64,000 bases of DNA, from the NCBI GenBank assembly GCA_902826775.1, contig CADEHE010000005.1, positions 248,001-312,000 on the forward strand. Reading direction: 5' to 3'. The position numbers were made by a program, and so were the translations under genes. This document shows positions 45,024 through 56,431 of this stretch, one piece after another (positions within the stretch are counted from its first letter, which is position 1; every line of letters starts with the position of its first letter). This stretch comes from an uncultured Pseudomonadota bacterium (GTDB lineage Bacteria > Pseudomonadota > Gammaproteobacteria > Burkholderiales > JALYOK01). Below the pieces are notes generated by a model. That model did not search any database. It was given only the letters and a program-made list of their open reading frames with translations, and was not told the DNA's origin.

Positions 45024-46093
45024 TGGCTGAAGATTTGGCGGGCCTGCGCGCCAAGATCGACGCCATCGACGAGCAGTTGCTGCGTTTGCTGAATGAGCGC
45101 GCGCATTGCGCGCAAGCGATCGGCCATCTCAAGAGCGGGCCGATTTACCGGCCGGAACGCGAAGCCCAGGTGCTCGCTCGTGTCGCACAAAGCAATCCCG
45201 GTCCGCTACAAGCGCAGCATGTGCAGCAAATTTTCCGTAACATTATGTCGGCATGTTTGGCGCTGGAGCGTCCGCTGAGCGTGGCCTTTCTTGGGCCAGA
45301 AGGCACTTTCAGCCAAGCGGCGACGGTGAAGCAGTTCGGCGCCGCAGCGACCGCGGTGGCATGCGCGTCGATCGATGATGTGTTCCGCCAAGTGGAAAGC
45401 GAGGCCGCCGACTACGGCGTGGTGCCAGTGGAGAATTCGACCGAGGGAGCGATCGGCCGCTCGCTCGATTTGATGGTGGAATCGCCGCTCAAAGTGTGCG
45501 GCGAGACGCTGTTGCGCATTCATCACAACTTGCTGGTGCGCGACGGGCAGACCGAGTTGAACGCGATCAAGACAGTGTACTCGCATGCGCAATCGCTCGG
45601 ACAATGTCAGGAGTGGTTGAACAAGAATTTGCCGGGCAGCGCGCGCGTACCCGTGGCGAGCAATGCGGAGGCCGCGCGGCGCGCAGCGAACGAGGCCGGC
45701 AGCGCGGCGATTGCCGGCGAGCATGCAGCGCAAGCGCACGGCCTGAAAGTGCTGCGCGCGCATATTCAGGATCAGTCGCAAAACACGACGCGGTTTTTGG
45801 TGCTGGGACGCTTCGAAGTGGCCCCGTCCGGAAAGGACAAGACCTCGCTGGTAATGTCGGCGAAGAATCGCCCCGGCGCCATGCATGACTTGCTGACGCC
45901 GTTGGCCGCTAACGGCGTGAGCATGACTAAGATGGAGTCGCGTCCTTCGCGCACAGGGCTATGGGAGTATTTGTTTTTCGTTGACCTCGAAGGGCACACG
46001 CAAGACGAAAAAGTGGCGCGTGCGCTGGAACAAATCCGTGAGCGCGCGTTGTTCGTCAAGGTTTTGGGTTCTTACCCTGCAGCGGTGTTTTGA
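45023..46093 (+). CDS. pheA: bifunctional chorismate mutase/prephenate dehydratase
   Basis: A 356-aa P-protein for phenylalanine synthesis. Chorismate mutase (AroQ) 1-90 (LRAKIDAIDEQLLRLLNER), prephenate dehydratase about 95-270 (VAFLGPEGTFSQAA, VVPVENSTEGAIGRSLDLM) and a C-terminal ACT domain with NRPGAMHDLL and ESRPSRTG, the Phe-binding motifs for feedback inhibition. Start ATG overlaps the upstream stop (TAATG) and its own stop overlaps hisC (TGATG), so translation is coupled on both sides. Confidence 0.97.
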   Translation: MAEDLAGLRAKIDAIDEQLLRLLNERAHCAQAIGHLKSGPIYRPEREAQVLARVAQSNPGPLQAQHVQQIFRNIMSACLALERPLSVAFLGPEGTFSQAATVKQFGAAATAVACASIDDVFRQVESEAADYGVVPVENSTEGAIGRSLDLMVESPLKVCGETLLRIHHNLLVRDGQTELNAIKTVYSHAQSLGQCQEWLNKNLPGSARVPVASNAEAARRAANEAGSAAIAGEHAAQAHGLKVLRAHIQDQSQNTTRFLVLGRFEVAPSGKDKTSLVMSAKNRPGAMHDLLTPLAANGVSMTKMESRPSRTGLWEYLFFVDLEGHTQDEKVARALEQIRERALFVKVLGSYPAAVF

Positions 46094-47205
46094 TGACGCA
46101 AAGTTTGTGTGACTTCGCCCCGCCCTACATACGCGATATCGCGCCCTATGTGCCCGGTAAACCCATTTCCGAGTTGGAGCGTGAACTGGGCATCTCCGAC
46201 ATCATCAAACTGGCCTCCAACGAGAATCCGTTGGGCGCCAGCCCGCGTGGCATACAAGCTGCGCGCGCTGCACTCGAAGGCATCGCGCTCTACCCAGATG
46301 GCAACGGCTACGAGCTGAAGCAAGCGCTGATGCGCAAGCTGGGCGTGGCGATGGAGAGTTTAGTGCTCGGTAACGGCTCGAACGATGTGCTTGAGCTGGT
46401 CGCGCGCGCTTTTCTGCGCCCCGGCGCGGCAGCGGTGTTTTCACAGCACGCGTTCCTCGTCTATCCGCTGGTGGTTAAGGCGACCGGTGCGCGCGCCATC
46501 GTCACGCCGGCACTACACTACGGCCACGACCTGGTTGCCATGGCGCGTGCCGTGGACGCTGATACGCGCATCGTGTTCGTGGCAAATCCGAACAATCCGA
46601 CCGGCACATTTGAAACGCTTGCGGCGATCGAAGCGTTCCTGCGCAGCGTGCCGCGCCAAGTCCTGGTGGTTCTCGACGAGGCATACACCGAGTACTTGCC
46701 GCCGGCGCAGCACACCAATGCGGCCGCATTGGTGCAGGCGTTTCCTAATTTGGTAGTCACGCGCACGTTTTCCAAAGCCTATGGTCTTGCTGGACTGCGT
46801 GTGGGCTACGCTGTAGCGCAGCCGGAGGTGGCGGATCTCATGAACCGCGTGCGCCAGCCGTTTAACGTAAACAGCGTGTCATTGGCAGCGGCGCAGGCAG
46901 CTCTGGACGACAGCGAGTTTCTCGAGCGCAGTCGCCAAGTGAATGAACAAGGGTTGCGCGCCCTGGAACTCGGCTTCAAACGTTTGGGTTTGGAATTTAT
47001 CCCGTCGCTAGCGAACTTCATCACGGTAAGAGTTGGCGCCGCGGCGGCGGTTTATCAAGGTCTGCTGAAGCGCGGCGTGATTGTGCGTCCAGTCGGCAAC
47101 TATGACCTGCCGGAATTCCTGCGCGTCACTGTTGGCACGCCGGCGCAGAACGAACGCTTTCTGAAGGCGCTGCAAAGCGTCCTCCACGAGCAGCCGCATC
47201 GGTAA
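46093..47205 (+). CDS. hisC: histidinol-phosphate/aromatic aminotransferase
   Basis: A 370-aa class I/II aminotransferase. It opens with the HisC-type region ELERELGISDIIKLASNENPLGASP; the PLP lysine lies in TFSKAYGLAGLRVGYA. In this position between pheA and tyrA the enzyme is usually a HisC2-type paralogue that also transaminates aromatic keto acids. The ATG at 46093 overlaps the pheA stop; a TTG one codon earlier is unlikely. Confidence 0.94.
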   Translation: MTQSLCDFAPPYIRDIAPYVPGKPISELERELGISDIIKLASNENPLGASPRGIQAARAALEGIALYPDGNGYELKQALMRKLGVAMESLVLGNGSNDVLELVARAFLRPGAAAVFSQHAFLVYPLVVKATGARAIVTPALHYGHDLVAMARAVDADTRIVFVANPNNPTGTFETLAAIEAFLRSVPRQVLVVLDEAYTEYLPPAQHTNAAALVQAFPNLVVTRTFSKAYGLAGLRVGYAVAQPEVADLMNRVRQPFNVNSVSLAAAQAALDDSEFLERSRQVNEQGLRALELGFKRLGLEFIPSLANFITVRVGAAAAVYQGLLKRGVIVRPVGNYDLPEFLRVTVGTPAQNERFLKALQSVLHEQPHR

Positions 47206-47209
47206 CCCC

Positions 47210-48094
47210 GTGGCAGCACGCATAGGCACCGTCGCGATTGTCGGCGTCGGTCTCATCGGCGGCTCATTCGCGTTGGCACTCAAGCAAGCGAATCTGGTGG
47301 ATCGTGTCGTGGGCGTTGGGCGCCGTCAAGCAAGCGTCGATGCGGCCCTGAAACTTGGCGTAATCGATCACGCAGCTACGGATGTGGCGGCGGCGGGTTC
47401 GGCGGACCTTGTGCTCTTCGCCATGCCGGTTGGCCAGATGGCGGAGGCGATGAATGCGTTGGCACCGCATCTGGCTGCGCACACACTGCTAACCGATGCG
47501 GGCAGCACCAAGCAAGATGTTGTAGCGCGCGCGCGGCAACATCTAGGTGAGGCGTTACCGCGCTTCGTGCCCGCGCACCCGATCGCGGGTGCGGAGCAAA
47601 GCGGCGTTGAAGCTGCGCGCGCAAATCTGTATCAAGATCGGGATGTCATCCTCACACCGCTGGCTGAGACGGATGCAGCCAGCGTGCAACGGGTGGCCGA
47701 GCTTTGGCGGGCGTGCGGCGCGAAAGTGAGTGAGATGTCGCCTGCGCAGCATGATGAGATATTCGGCGCCGTGTCTCATCTGCCGCACCTGGTCGCCTAT
47801 GCATTGGTGAATATGCTGGCTCAGCGTCCCGACGGCGAGCGGCTGCTTGGTTTCGCCGGCGCGGGTTTTCGCGATTTCACCCGTATCGCCAGTTCGTCGC
47901 CGGAAATGTGGCGCGATATCGCATTGGCCAATCACGCGGTGTTGCAACACGAGTTAACTGATCTGCAACAACACTTCGATCGTCTGCGCGAATTGTTACG
48001 TAGCGGCGATGGCGCCGGGTTGGAGCGCATTTTCGGCGCGGCGCGCGCGGCACGGCAGGATTGGTTAAAGCGCAAGGGCTATGCGCAGGAGTGA
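47210..48094 (+). CDS. tyrA: prephenate dehydrogenase
   Basis: A 294-aa monofunctional TyrA making 4-hydroxyphenylpyruvate. NAD-binding motif VGVGLIGGSFALAL; catalytic His region HPIAGAEQSGVEAA; conserved MSPAQHDEIFGAVSHLPHLVAYAL. GTG start 4 bp after hisC. No regulatory ACT domain at the C-terminus. Confidence 0.94.
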   Translation: MAARIGTVAIVGVGLIGGSFALALKQANLVDRVVGVGRRQASVDAALKLGVIDHAATDVAAAGSADLVLFAMPVGQMAEAMNALAPHLAAHTLLTDAGSTKQDVVARARQHLGEALPRFVPAHPIAGAEQSGVEAARANLYQDRDVILTPLAETDAASVQRVAELWRACGAKVSEMSPAQHDEIFGAVSHLPHLVAYALVNMLAQRPDGERLLGFAGAGFRDFTRIASSSPEMWRDIALANHAVLQHELTDLQQHFDRLRELLRSGDGAGLERIFGAARAARQDWLKRKGYAQE

Positions 48095-48146
48095 GCGCAA
48101 TTTTCGTTGCACTTGTTACCGCAGACACCCAAGACGCTAATTGACG

Positions 48147-49484
48147 ATGACGACTTATTTGCTCAACCCTGGCGGAAAACTAACGGGCAACGTGCGCGTG
48201 CCTGGTGACAAATCCGTTTCGCATCGATCCATCATGCTTGGCGCAATTGCGGAAGGCATCACTGAAGTGAGCGGTTTTCTCGAAGGCGAGGACGCCATTT
48301 CCACTATGAACGCCTTTCGCGCCATGGGCGTGCGCATCGATGGCCCGCTTCAGGGCAGGGTCACGGTGAACGGCGTTGGCATGCACGGGTTGCGCGCACC
48401 GTCGGGCGCGATCGATTGCGGTAACTCCGGCACCTCAATGCGTTTGCTCAGCGGCTTGCTGGCTGGACAAGACTTTGCCTGTGAGCTGGTCGGCGACTCA
48501 AGTTTGATGAAGCGTCCGATGCGGCGCGTTGCGGAACCTTTGTCGCGCATGGGCGCCGACATCGCCACCGGCGCCGACGGGCGTCCGCCGGTGCGTATCG
48601 CGCCGGCCAAGGCGCTGCGCGGCATTGCGTACGACATGCCGGTGGCAAGCGCGCAAGTGAAATCGTCGCTGTTACTGGCCGGGTTATACGCGCAAGGGCG
48701 CACCTGTGTGCGCGAGCCGGCGCCGACGCGCGATCACAGCGAGCGCATGCTGCGCGCTTTTGGCTATCGCATCGATGTGAACGGCAATCAAGTCTGCCTG
48801 GACGGCGGCGGCAAGCTGCGCGCGGCGCCGATTCAGGTGCCGGCGGATATTTCTTCCGCTGCGTTTTTCATGGTGGGCGCCAGTATTGCGCCGCAATCGG
48901 ACATCTTGTTAACTGATCTGGGCATCAACCCAACGCGCACCGGCATCATCGACATTTTGCGCGCGATGGGCGCCGATTTGACGCTGAGCAATCAGCGCGA
49001 GTTAGGCGGTGAGCCGGTGGCGGACATACGCGTGCGCAGCGCCAAGCTGCGTGGTATCGCCATCCCAGAGCACCTCGTGCCGCTGGCCATCGACGAATTC
49101 CCGGCGATCTTCATTGCCGCCGCCAACGCCGACGGTGAGACAGTATTGACCGGCGCGGAAGAACTGCGCGTAAAGGAGTCCGACCGCATCCAAGTGATGG
49201 CAGACGGCTTGCGCGTGCTGGGTGTCAATGCGACGCCGACGCCGGATGGCATGCGCATCGTCGGTGCTCGTGCGGCGGCAAGTCCGGCCACCGCAACTGC
49301 GCACAGCTATAGCGGTGGTGAGATCGACAGCCACGGCGATCACCGCATTGCGATGTCGTTCGCGATGGCGGCGTTGACTGCGCGGGCACCGATCACAATA
49401 AGAGATTGCGCCAACGTGGCGACTTCGTTTCCCGGCTTCGTCGAGATTGCCGTGCGCGCTGGGCTGGCGATTCGGGCGGCTTGA
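48147..49484 (+). CDS. aroA: 3-phosphoshikimate 1-carboxyvinyltransferase (EPSP synthase)
   Basis: A 445-aa enzyme of the shikimate pathway joining PEP and shikimate 3-phosphate. The signature sequences are visible: VPGDKSVSHRSIMLGAIAEG, DCGNSGTSMRLLSGLLAG and the RVKESDR-type RVKESDRIQVMADGL. The GxG loop around residues 94-104 (GNSGTSMR) is the class with Gly then Ser/Thr. The ATG at 48147 is preferred over a TTG two codons earlier. Confidence 0.97.
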   Translation: MTTYLLNPGGKLTGNVRVPGDKSVSHRSIMLGAIAEGITEVSGFLEGEDAISTMNAFRAMGVRIDGPLQGRVTVNGVGMHGLRAPSGAIDCGNSGTSMRLLSGLLAGQDFACELVGDSSLMKRPMRRVAEPLSRMGADIATGADGRPPVRIAPAKALRGIAYDMPVASAQVKSSLLLAGLYAQGRTCVREPAPTRDHSERMLRAFGYRIDVNGNQVCLDGGGKLRAAPIQVPADISSAAFFMVGASIAPQSDILLTDLGINPTRTGIIDILRAMGADLTLSNQRELGGEPVADIRVRSAKLRGIAIPEHLVPLAIDEFPAIFIAAANADGETVLTGAEELRVKESDRIQVMADGLRVLGVNATPTPDGMRIVGARAAASPATATAHSYSGGEIDSHGDHRIAMSFAMAALTARAPITIRDCANVATSFPGFVEIAVRAGLAIRAA

Positions 49485-49518
49485 TTTGGCTTGAGCGCCG
49501 AGTTTCTGCACCTTAGAC

Positions 49519-50220
49519 ATGACGGCTGGTTCCGCACCTTCTAATCCAGCGGTACTGCCGCCGGTGATCGCCATCGACGGACCCTCCGCGTCCGGCAAGG
49601 GGGCGGTGGCCTCCAGAGTGGCCGCAGCGCTCGGTTTTCACTACTTGGATAGCGGTGCGATTTATCGTGCAGCGGCGCTAGCGGTCGCCCGTGCCGCGCT
49701 CGACCCTGCGCGCAGCGGGCAAGAAGCCTTAGCCGATCTGGTGGGGCGCATGCCGCTTAGTTTTAGCGCTGGTCGAGTGATACTCGATGCGGAAGACGTA
49801 ACCGATTCAATTCGTTCGGAAGAATGCGGCAGGCAGGCGTCCCTGGTGGCCGCGCTGCCCTTGGTGCGCCTGGCGCTGCTGGCGCGCCAGCGCGCGTTTC
49901 GGCAGCCGCCCGGCTTAGTGGCAGACGGGCGCGACATGGCCAGCGTCGTTTTCCCCGACGCGCGCCTGAAAGTGTTCCTTACGGCCAGTGCCGAGGTGCG
50001 TGCCGAGAGGCGTTATAAGCAGTTGATGGATAAAGGAATCCATGCTAATATCGCGCAGCTTTTGCAGGATATTAGGCACCGCGACGAGCGCGACAGTTCG
50101 CGCGCAACGGCGCCCCTGCAAAAGGCGGCAGGCGCCTACGAACTCGACACTTCTTCTCTGACCATTGATCACGCGGTGGCATGGGTTTTGGAGCGGTACG
50201 AGCGGCAGCAAAGTAGCTGA
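49519..50220 (+). CDS. cmk: cytidylate kinase
   Basis: A 233-aa nucleoside monophosphate kinase phosphorylating CMP/dCMP. P-loop [17 protein letters not shown], then [15 protein letters not shown]-binding insert [32 protein letters not shown]; lid RRYKQL...[13 protein letters not shown]. Typical length. Sits between aroA and rpsA, the standard order. Confidence 0.95.
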   Translation: MTAGSAPSNPAVLPPVIAIDGPSASGKGAVASRVAAALGFHYLDSGAIYRAAALAVARAALDPARSGQEALADLVGRMPLSFSAGRVILDAEDVTDSIRSEECGRQASLVAALPLVRLALLARQRAFRQPPGLVADGRDMASVVFPDARLKVFLTASAEVRAERRYKQLMDKGIHANIAQLLQDIRHRDERDSSRATAPLQKAAGAYELDTSSLTIDHAVAWVLERYERQQSS

Positions 50221-50361
50221 GCCTACCCGCACCCCACGCCAGCCTGAAGCTCGGTTAGTGCTAAGTTTTCCGGCGGATCATCCGCCGGCGCGCAGCACTT
50301 TTCGATTTGACGCTGGATTTGACTAACCCAACCAGTATTGGTTTTGTATCGCAAAGGTTTT

Positions 50362-52083
<1,722 letters not shown>

Positions 52084-52103
52084 CACGCAAAGAAGGCTGA
52101 CGC

Positions 52104-52439
52104 ATGACCAAGTCAGAGCTGATCGCGGCGCTGGCAGAACGTCACACTCAGTTGGTCGCGAAGGATACCGAGCTCGCAGTCAAGACTGTGCTGGACGCGA
52201 TGGCGCAGGCGTTGGCGGAAGGCCAGCGCATTGAAATACGCGGTTTCGGCAGCTTCGGGCTGAACTACCGGCCGCCACGCACCGGACGCAACCCCAAAAC
52301 TGGGGAGCGCGTTCAGGTGCCGCCGAAGCACGTGCCGCACTTTAAGGCCGGCAAGGAGCTGCGCGACCGCGTCGACTACGAGGGCAACACGCCGGCGCAG
52401 ACGCCTTCCGCAACGCCGGCGGCGGTGCTGGAAGAATAG
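52104..52439 (+). CDS. ihfB: integration host factor subunit beta
   Basis: A 111-aa DNA-bending protein of the HU/IHF family: [40 protein letters not shown] with the intercalating Pro in the arm (RNPKTGE). About 17 residues longer than E. coli IhfB because of a Pro/Thr/Ala tail, a common betaproteobacterial feature. Directly after rpsA. Confidence 0.96.
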   Translation: MTKSELIAALAERHTQLVAKDTELAVKTVLDAMAQALAEGQRIEIRGFGSFGLNYRPPRTGRNPKTGERVQVPPKHVPHFKAGKELRDRVDYEGNTPAQTPSATPAAVLEE

Positions 52440-52512
52440 TGTACTGCCAGTTGATTAGGCATGTAACTCGCATCCAGCCTTGCATTTCAGGATACCCTGA
52501 AAGGGGTATACC

Positions 52513-52833
52513 GTGAGTTACTTCTCTTTGGCACTGAAGATCGCGATCTTTATCGCCTTGGTCGGATTCGTCATTGCCAACTCTCAGCCGGTCGAATTGA
52601 GGTACTGGTTCAGTTACCAATGGCAGGCGCCGCTGGTGCTGATCATTGTCGCGTTCTTCATTATCGGTGTCGTGGTTGGCCTGCTTGTCTCGCTGACGGC
52701 GATCTTCCGCTTGCGCCGTCAGGTGCAGGCCTTGAAAAAAGAACTCAAAGTGCAAGCAACGGCGGTGACATCAGCTCCCGCAGCGATTCCGCCGGCCGCG
52801 CCCGCACCCATTCCCGAGCATCCAGTTGCTTAA
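52513..52833 (+). CDS. lapA: lipopolysaccharide assembly protein A
   Basis: A 106-aa membrane protein with two hydrophobic helices (LKIAIFIALVGFVIANS and LVLIIVAFFIIGVVVGLLVSL), the DUF1049 pattern QPVELRYWF, and a short coiled coil (LRRQVQALKKELK). GTG start with AAAGGGG upstream. Encoded next to lapB, its usual partner in controlling LpxC turnover and LPS synthesis. Confidence 0.92.
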   Translation: MSYFSLALKIAIFIALVGFVIANSQPVELRYWFSYQWQAPLVLIIVAFFIIGVVVGLLVSLTAIFRLRRQVQALKKELKVQATAVTSAPAAIPPAAPAPIPEHPVA

Positions 52834-52879
52834 GTGCGCGATCCGATGCTCGGCGTGAGCGCAGCGGCGATCAGCGCAG

Positions 52880-54067
52880 ATGGAATTTGAGTTCTGGTGG
52901 TTGTTGGCGTTTCCGCTGTTCTTCGGTCTCGGCTGGATCGCGGCTCGCATCGATATCAAGCACTTGTTAAGCGAGTCGCGCGCGCTGCCCGCGTCTTACT
53001 TCAAGGGCTTAAACTTCCTCATCAACGAGCAACCTGATAAAGCGATCGAAGCTTTTCTCGAAGTCGCGCGTGCGGATCAACAGACCACGGAATTGCATTT
53101 CACGCTGGGCGGGTTGTTTCGCCGGCGCGGCGAAGTTGATCGGGCTATTCGTATGCACCAAGCGCTAATCGATCGCCAGGATTTGAGCGTGGAACAGCGT
53201 CAGGCCGCCCTGTTCGAACTGGCGCAGGACTATCACAAGGCCGGTATGCTCGATCGCGCCGAACAGCTCTTTAGCAAATTGAGCGAGTCGGAACATGCTG
53301 GCCAGGCGCTGCGTTTTCTGCTCGAGATCTATGTGACGGAGAAGGATTGGCCGAAAGCAGTCGAAACCGCCAAAGCGCTCGAGCGGCGCAGCAGCGAGCC
53401 GCTCAACAAGGAGATCGCCAACTACTACTGTGAGCTCGCCGCCGGCGAGTATGCGCATTCGCGTCCTCACGAAGCGCGCGAATATCTCGACAAGGCGCTG
53501 CAAGTGAACCGCAAATGCGTGCGCGCGCATGTGATGTTGGGTGATTGGGCGGCCAAAGAAGGCCAACACAGCGAGGCGGTCGAGCAGTGGAAGAAAGTTG
53601 AAGGCCAGAACCCCGCGTACTTGTTTCTGGTAGCGGACCGGCTGCTGCAAAGCTATCGCACCCTCGGGCGCGCTCCGGAAGGGCTGACGCTGCTGCGCGG
53701 CTTTCAAGAGCGTTATCCGGCCATGGGACTGCTCGATGCTGCGTTTCAGGCAACGCTGGAAGGCGAGGGCGCGCAATCGGCTTACCGGCTGGCGCGCGAG
53801 GAATTGCGCCGCAATCCGACTTTGCCGGGGCTCGACAAATTCTTAGAAGCCCAACTGCTCGAGTCAACCGACGAGCGGCGCGGCGATGTGCAACTGGTGA
53901 AAAATTTGGTGCAAAGCCACAGCGCGCGCTTTGCTTACTATCAATGCGTCCAATGTGGTTTCAAGGCGCGGCAGTTTTATTGGCATTGCCCGGCTTGTGG
54001 GAATTGGGAGAGTTTTCCGCCGCGCCGTCACGCCGAACGCGAGCCTTCCGCACTGCAATTATCGTGA
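52880..54067 (+). CDS. lapB: lipopolysaccharide assembly protein B (YciM)
   Basis: A 395-aa inner-membrane-anchored TPR protein that recruits LpxC to FtsH in enterobacteria. N-terminal anchor (WLLAFPLFFGLGWIAARID), TPR repeats about 40-330, and a C-terminal rubredoxin-like metal site with C356, C359, C370 and C373 (QCVQCGF, HCPACGNW). The last 19 residues (ESFPPRRHAEREPSALQLS) are encoded by the first unit of a 97-bp tandem repeat and are not a family feature. Confidence 0.95.
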   Translation: MEFEFWWLLAFPLFFGLGWIAARIDIKHLLSESRALPASYFKGLNFLINEQPDKAIEAFLEVARADQQTTELHFTLGGLFRRRGEVDRAIRMHQALIDRQDLSVEQRQAALFELAQDYHKAGMLDRAEQLFSKLSESEHAGQALRFLLEIYVTEKDWPKAVETAKALERRSSEPLNKEIANYYCELAAGEYAHSRPHEAREYLDKALQVNRKCVRAHVMLGDWAAKEGQHSEAVEQWKKVEGQNPAYLFLVADRLLQSYRTLGRAPEGLTLLRGFQERYPAMGLLDAAFQATLEGEGAQSAYRLAREELRRNPTLPGLDKFLEAQLLESTDERRGDVQLVKNLVQSHSARFAYYQCVQCGFKARQFYWHCPACGNWESFPPRRHAEREPSALQLS

Positions 54068-54330
54068 GCTCAAGTACGCAGCCACATGCGCGTGGAAAAG
54101 TGGGGAGAGTTTTCCGCCGCGCCGTCACGCCGAACGCGAGCCTTCTGCACTGCAGTTATCGTAAACTCATGTACAGAGTCGCATGCGCGTGGAAAAGTGG
54201 GGAGAGTTTTCCGCCGCGCCGTCACGCCGAACGCGAGCCTTCTGCACTGCAGTTATCGTAAACTCATGTACAGAGTCGCATGCGCGTGGAAAAGTGGGGA
54301 AAGTTTTCCGCCGCGCCGTCACGCTGAACT
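54006..54330. repeat. 97-bp tandem repeat starting inside lapB
   Basis: Three full units and one partial: the shared GGGAGAGTTTTCCGCCGCGCC begins at 54006, 54103, 54200 and (GGGAAAG variant) 54297. Units 2 and 3 are nearly identical; unit 1 differs more. Since 97 is not a multiple of three, each unit restarts the same peptide in a new frame and stops at its own TGA/TAA. The array fills the gap to pyrF. Confidence 0.92.
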
Positions 54331-54366
54331 AGAGTCGGGCCTTTGCAATTTTGCTAGATCAAATTC

Positions 54367-55083
54367 ATGAAAGATAGTGCGAAACTGATCGTTGCTCTGG
54401 ATTTCGCCGCAGAAGCAGACGCGTTGGCGATGGCCAATCAACTCGACCGGTCGCTATGCAAAGTGAAAGTGGGCAAAGAACTGTTCACCGCGGCTGGGCC
54501 GTCGCTGGTGCGCCGCTTAGTTGATACCGGTTTCGACGTGTTTCTGGATTTGAAGTTTCACGATATACCCAATACGGTCGCGGGTGCGTGCCGCGCAGCG
54601 GCCAAACTCGGTGTCTGGATGATCAATGTGCACGCCGGTGGCGGACGTGACATGATGCTTGCCGCGCGCGAAGCGATCGAAGCCGGCGCGTCGCGGCCCT
54701 TGCTGATTGCGGTCACGGTGTTGACGAGTTTGTCCGACCAAGCGCTGCAGGAGGTGGGAGTTGCCGCGGGCGCGGCCGCGCAGGCCGACCGGTTGGCACG
54801 TTTGACGCACGCCAGTGGTCTCGACGGCGTCGTGTGCTCCGTGCATGAGGTGGCGGGCATTAAACAAGCTTGCGGCGCGGCGTTTTTGACGGTCACGCCC
54901 GGCATCCGTTTTGCGGAGGACGCTAAAGGTGATCAAGTGCGCGTCGCCACGCCGCAGTTCGCGCGCGCGCAAGGCGCCGATTACTTGGTCATGGGCCGTC
55001 CGATTACGCAGGCGCCCAATCCGCGCCAGCGCTTGCTGGAAGTTGAACGCGCACTGCAACAAGAAAAGGATGTAAGGCCATGA
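54367..55083 (+). CDS. pyrF: orotidine 5'-phosphate decarboxylase
   Basis: A 238-aa TIM-barrel enzyme making UMP. Catalytic Asp/Lys array in [15 protein letters not shown]; first Asp in [14 protein letters not shown]; phosphate-binding VTPGIRF and VMGRPIT. Short-type subfamily. Its ATG lies 37 bp after the end of the 97-bp repeat array, and its stop overlaps ugd (ATGA). Confidence 0.95.
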   Translation: MKDSAKLIVALDFAAEADALAMANQLDRSLCKVKVGKELFTAAGPSLVRRLVDTGFDVFLDLKFHDIPNTVAGACRAAAKLGVWMINVHAGGGRDMMLAAREAIEAGASRPLLIAVTVLTSLSDQALQEVGVAAGAAAQADRLARLTHASGLDGVVCSVHEVAGIKQACGAAFLTVTPGIRFAEDAKGDQVRVATPQFARAQGADYLVMGRPITQAPNPRQRLLEVERALQQEKDVRP

Positions 55084-56402
55084 AACTCACCATGATCGGC
55101 ACGGGCTACGTTGGCCTGGTCACAGGCACGTGCTTCGCCGAAGTCGGCAACGATGTCATGTGCCTCGATATCGATCAAAGCAAAATCGAGAAACTGCGCC
55201 GCGGCGAAATTCCGATTTACGAGCCGGGTTTGGCAGAGATGGTCAAGCGCAACGTCGCGGCCGAGCGGCTGCATTTCACTTCAAACATCGACGAAAGCGT
55301 GGCATTCGGTGACGTGCAATTCATCGCCGTCGGCACCCCGCCCGGTGAAGACGGATCGGCCGACTTGCAGCACGTGCTCGCCGCGGCGCGCAATATCGGC
55401 GCGCGCATGAAGTCGCGCAAAGTGGTGGTGGATAAGTCGACTGTGCCGGTAGGAACCGCAGACCGAGTACGCGCCGCGATCCAAGGCGAATTGGACAAAC
55501 GCGGTGTCAGCATTCCGTTTGGCGTGGTCTCTAACCCGGAATTTCTGAAGGAGGGCGCGGCGGTTGAAGATTTCATGCGTCCCGACCGTGTCGTGATCGG
55601 TGCCGAGGACGAAGAATCGATCGGCATGATGCGCGCGCTGTACGCGCCGTTTCAGCGCAGCCATGAGCGCCTCATCATCATGGATGTGCGTTCGGCAGAG
55701 CTTACGAAGTATGCTGCCAATGCGATGCTGGCTACGCGCATTTCGTTCATGAACGAGCTGGCGCTGCTCGCAGAGAAGCTCGGCGCCGACATCGAAAGAG
55801 TGCGCCAAGGCATCGGTTCGGATCCGCGCATTGGCTACCAGTTTCTTTATCCCGGTTGCGGCTACGGCGGCTCTTGTTTTCCGAAGGATGTCATGGCGCT
55901 GCGGCGCACCGGCGACGACAACGATCTGGAACTTGGCGTGCTGGGCGCGGTGCACGATGCCAACGAGCGCCAAAAGCAGGTGCTGGCGAACAAGATCATC
56001 GCGCGCTTCGGCAGCGACTTGTCCGGAAAGCAATTCGCCATGTGGGGACTCGCGTTCAAGCCGAATACCGACGATATGCGCGAAGCGCCCAGCTTGGTCG
56101 TCATTCGCGAATTGACGCAGCGCGGCGCCAGCGTGCTGGCGTACGATCCGGTGGCGATGGCGCATGCGCGCCAACTGCTCGCTGGACAAAAGGGGGTGAG
56201 TTTTGCCGAGTCGCCGTCGGCGGCGCTCAAGGGCAGCGACGCGCTAGCTATCGTCACCGAATGGAAGGAGTTTCGCAGTCCCGACTTCGCGTCGATGAAA
56301 GCAACGCTACGCAGCCCGGTGATCTTCGATGGACGCAACATGTACGACCCGGCGTTCGTCAAGAAGCAGGGGCTTGAGTACTACGGCATTGGGCGTGGCT
56401 GA
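55080..56402 (+). CDS. ugd: UDP-glucose 6-dehydrogenase
   Basis: A 440-aa NAD-dependent enzyme producing UDP-glucuronate for surface polysaccharide. [14 protein letters not shown] at the N-terminus, catalytic C266 in [14 protein letters not shown], and [17 protein letters not shown] in the C-terminal domain. Overlaps pyrF by four bases and is followed 29 bp later by the heptose kinase gene, which links the pair to envelope glycans. Confidence 0.96.
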   Translation: MKLTMIGTGYVGLVTGTCFAEVGNDVMCLDIDQSKIEKLRRGEIPIYEPGLAEMVKRNVAAERLHFTSNIDESVAFGDVQFIAVGTPPGEDGSADLQHVLAAARNIGARMKSRKVVVDKSTVPVGTADRVRAAIQGELDKRGVSIPFGVVSNPEFLKEGAAVEDFMRPDRVVIGAEDEESIGMMRALYAPFQRSHERLIIMDVRSAELTKYAANAMLATRISFMNELALLAEKLGADIERVRQGIGSDPRIGYQFLYPGCGYGGSCFPKDVMALRRTGDDNDLELGVLGAVHDANERQKQVLANKIIARFGSDLSGKQFAMWGLAFKPNTDDMREAPSLVVIRELTQRGASVLAYDPVAMAHARQLLAGQKGVSFAESPSAALKGSDALAIVTEWKEFRSPDFASMKATLRSPVIFDGRNMYDPAFVKKQGLEYYGIGRG

Positions 56403-56431
56403 CCGCGCGCTGCTCGTCCGAAAGTAGGCGA

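Noticed and set aside
54006..54330. Possible CRISPR array in the 97-bp repeats
   Set aside because: Units are contiguous without unique spacers, begin inside lapB, and no cas genes are near.
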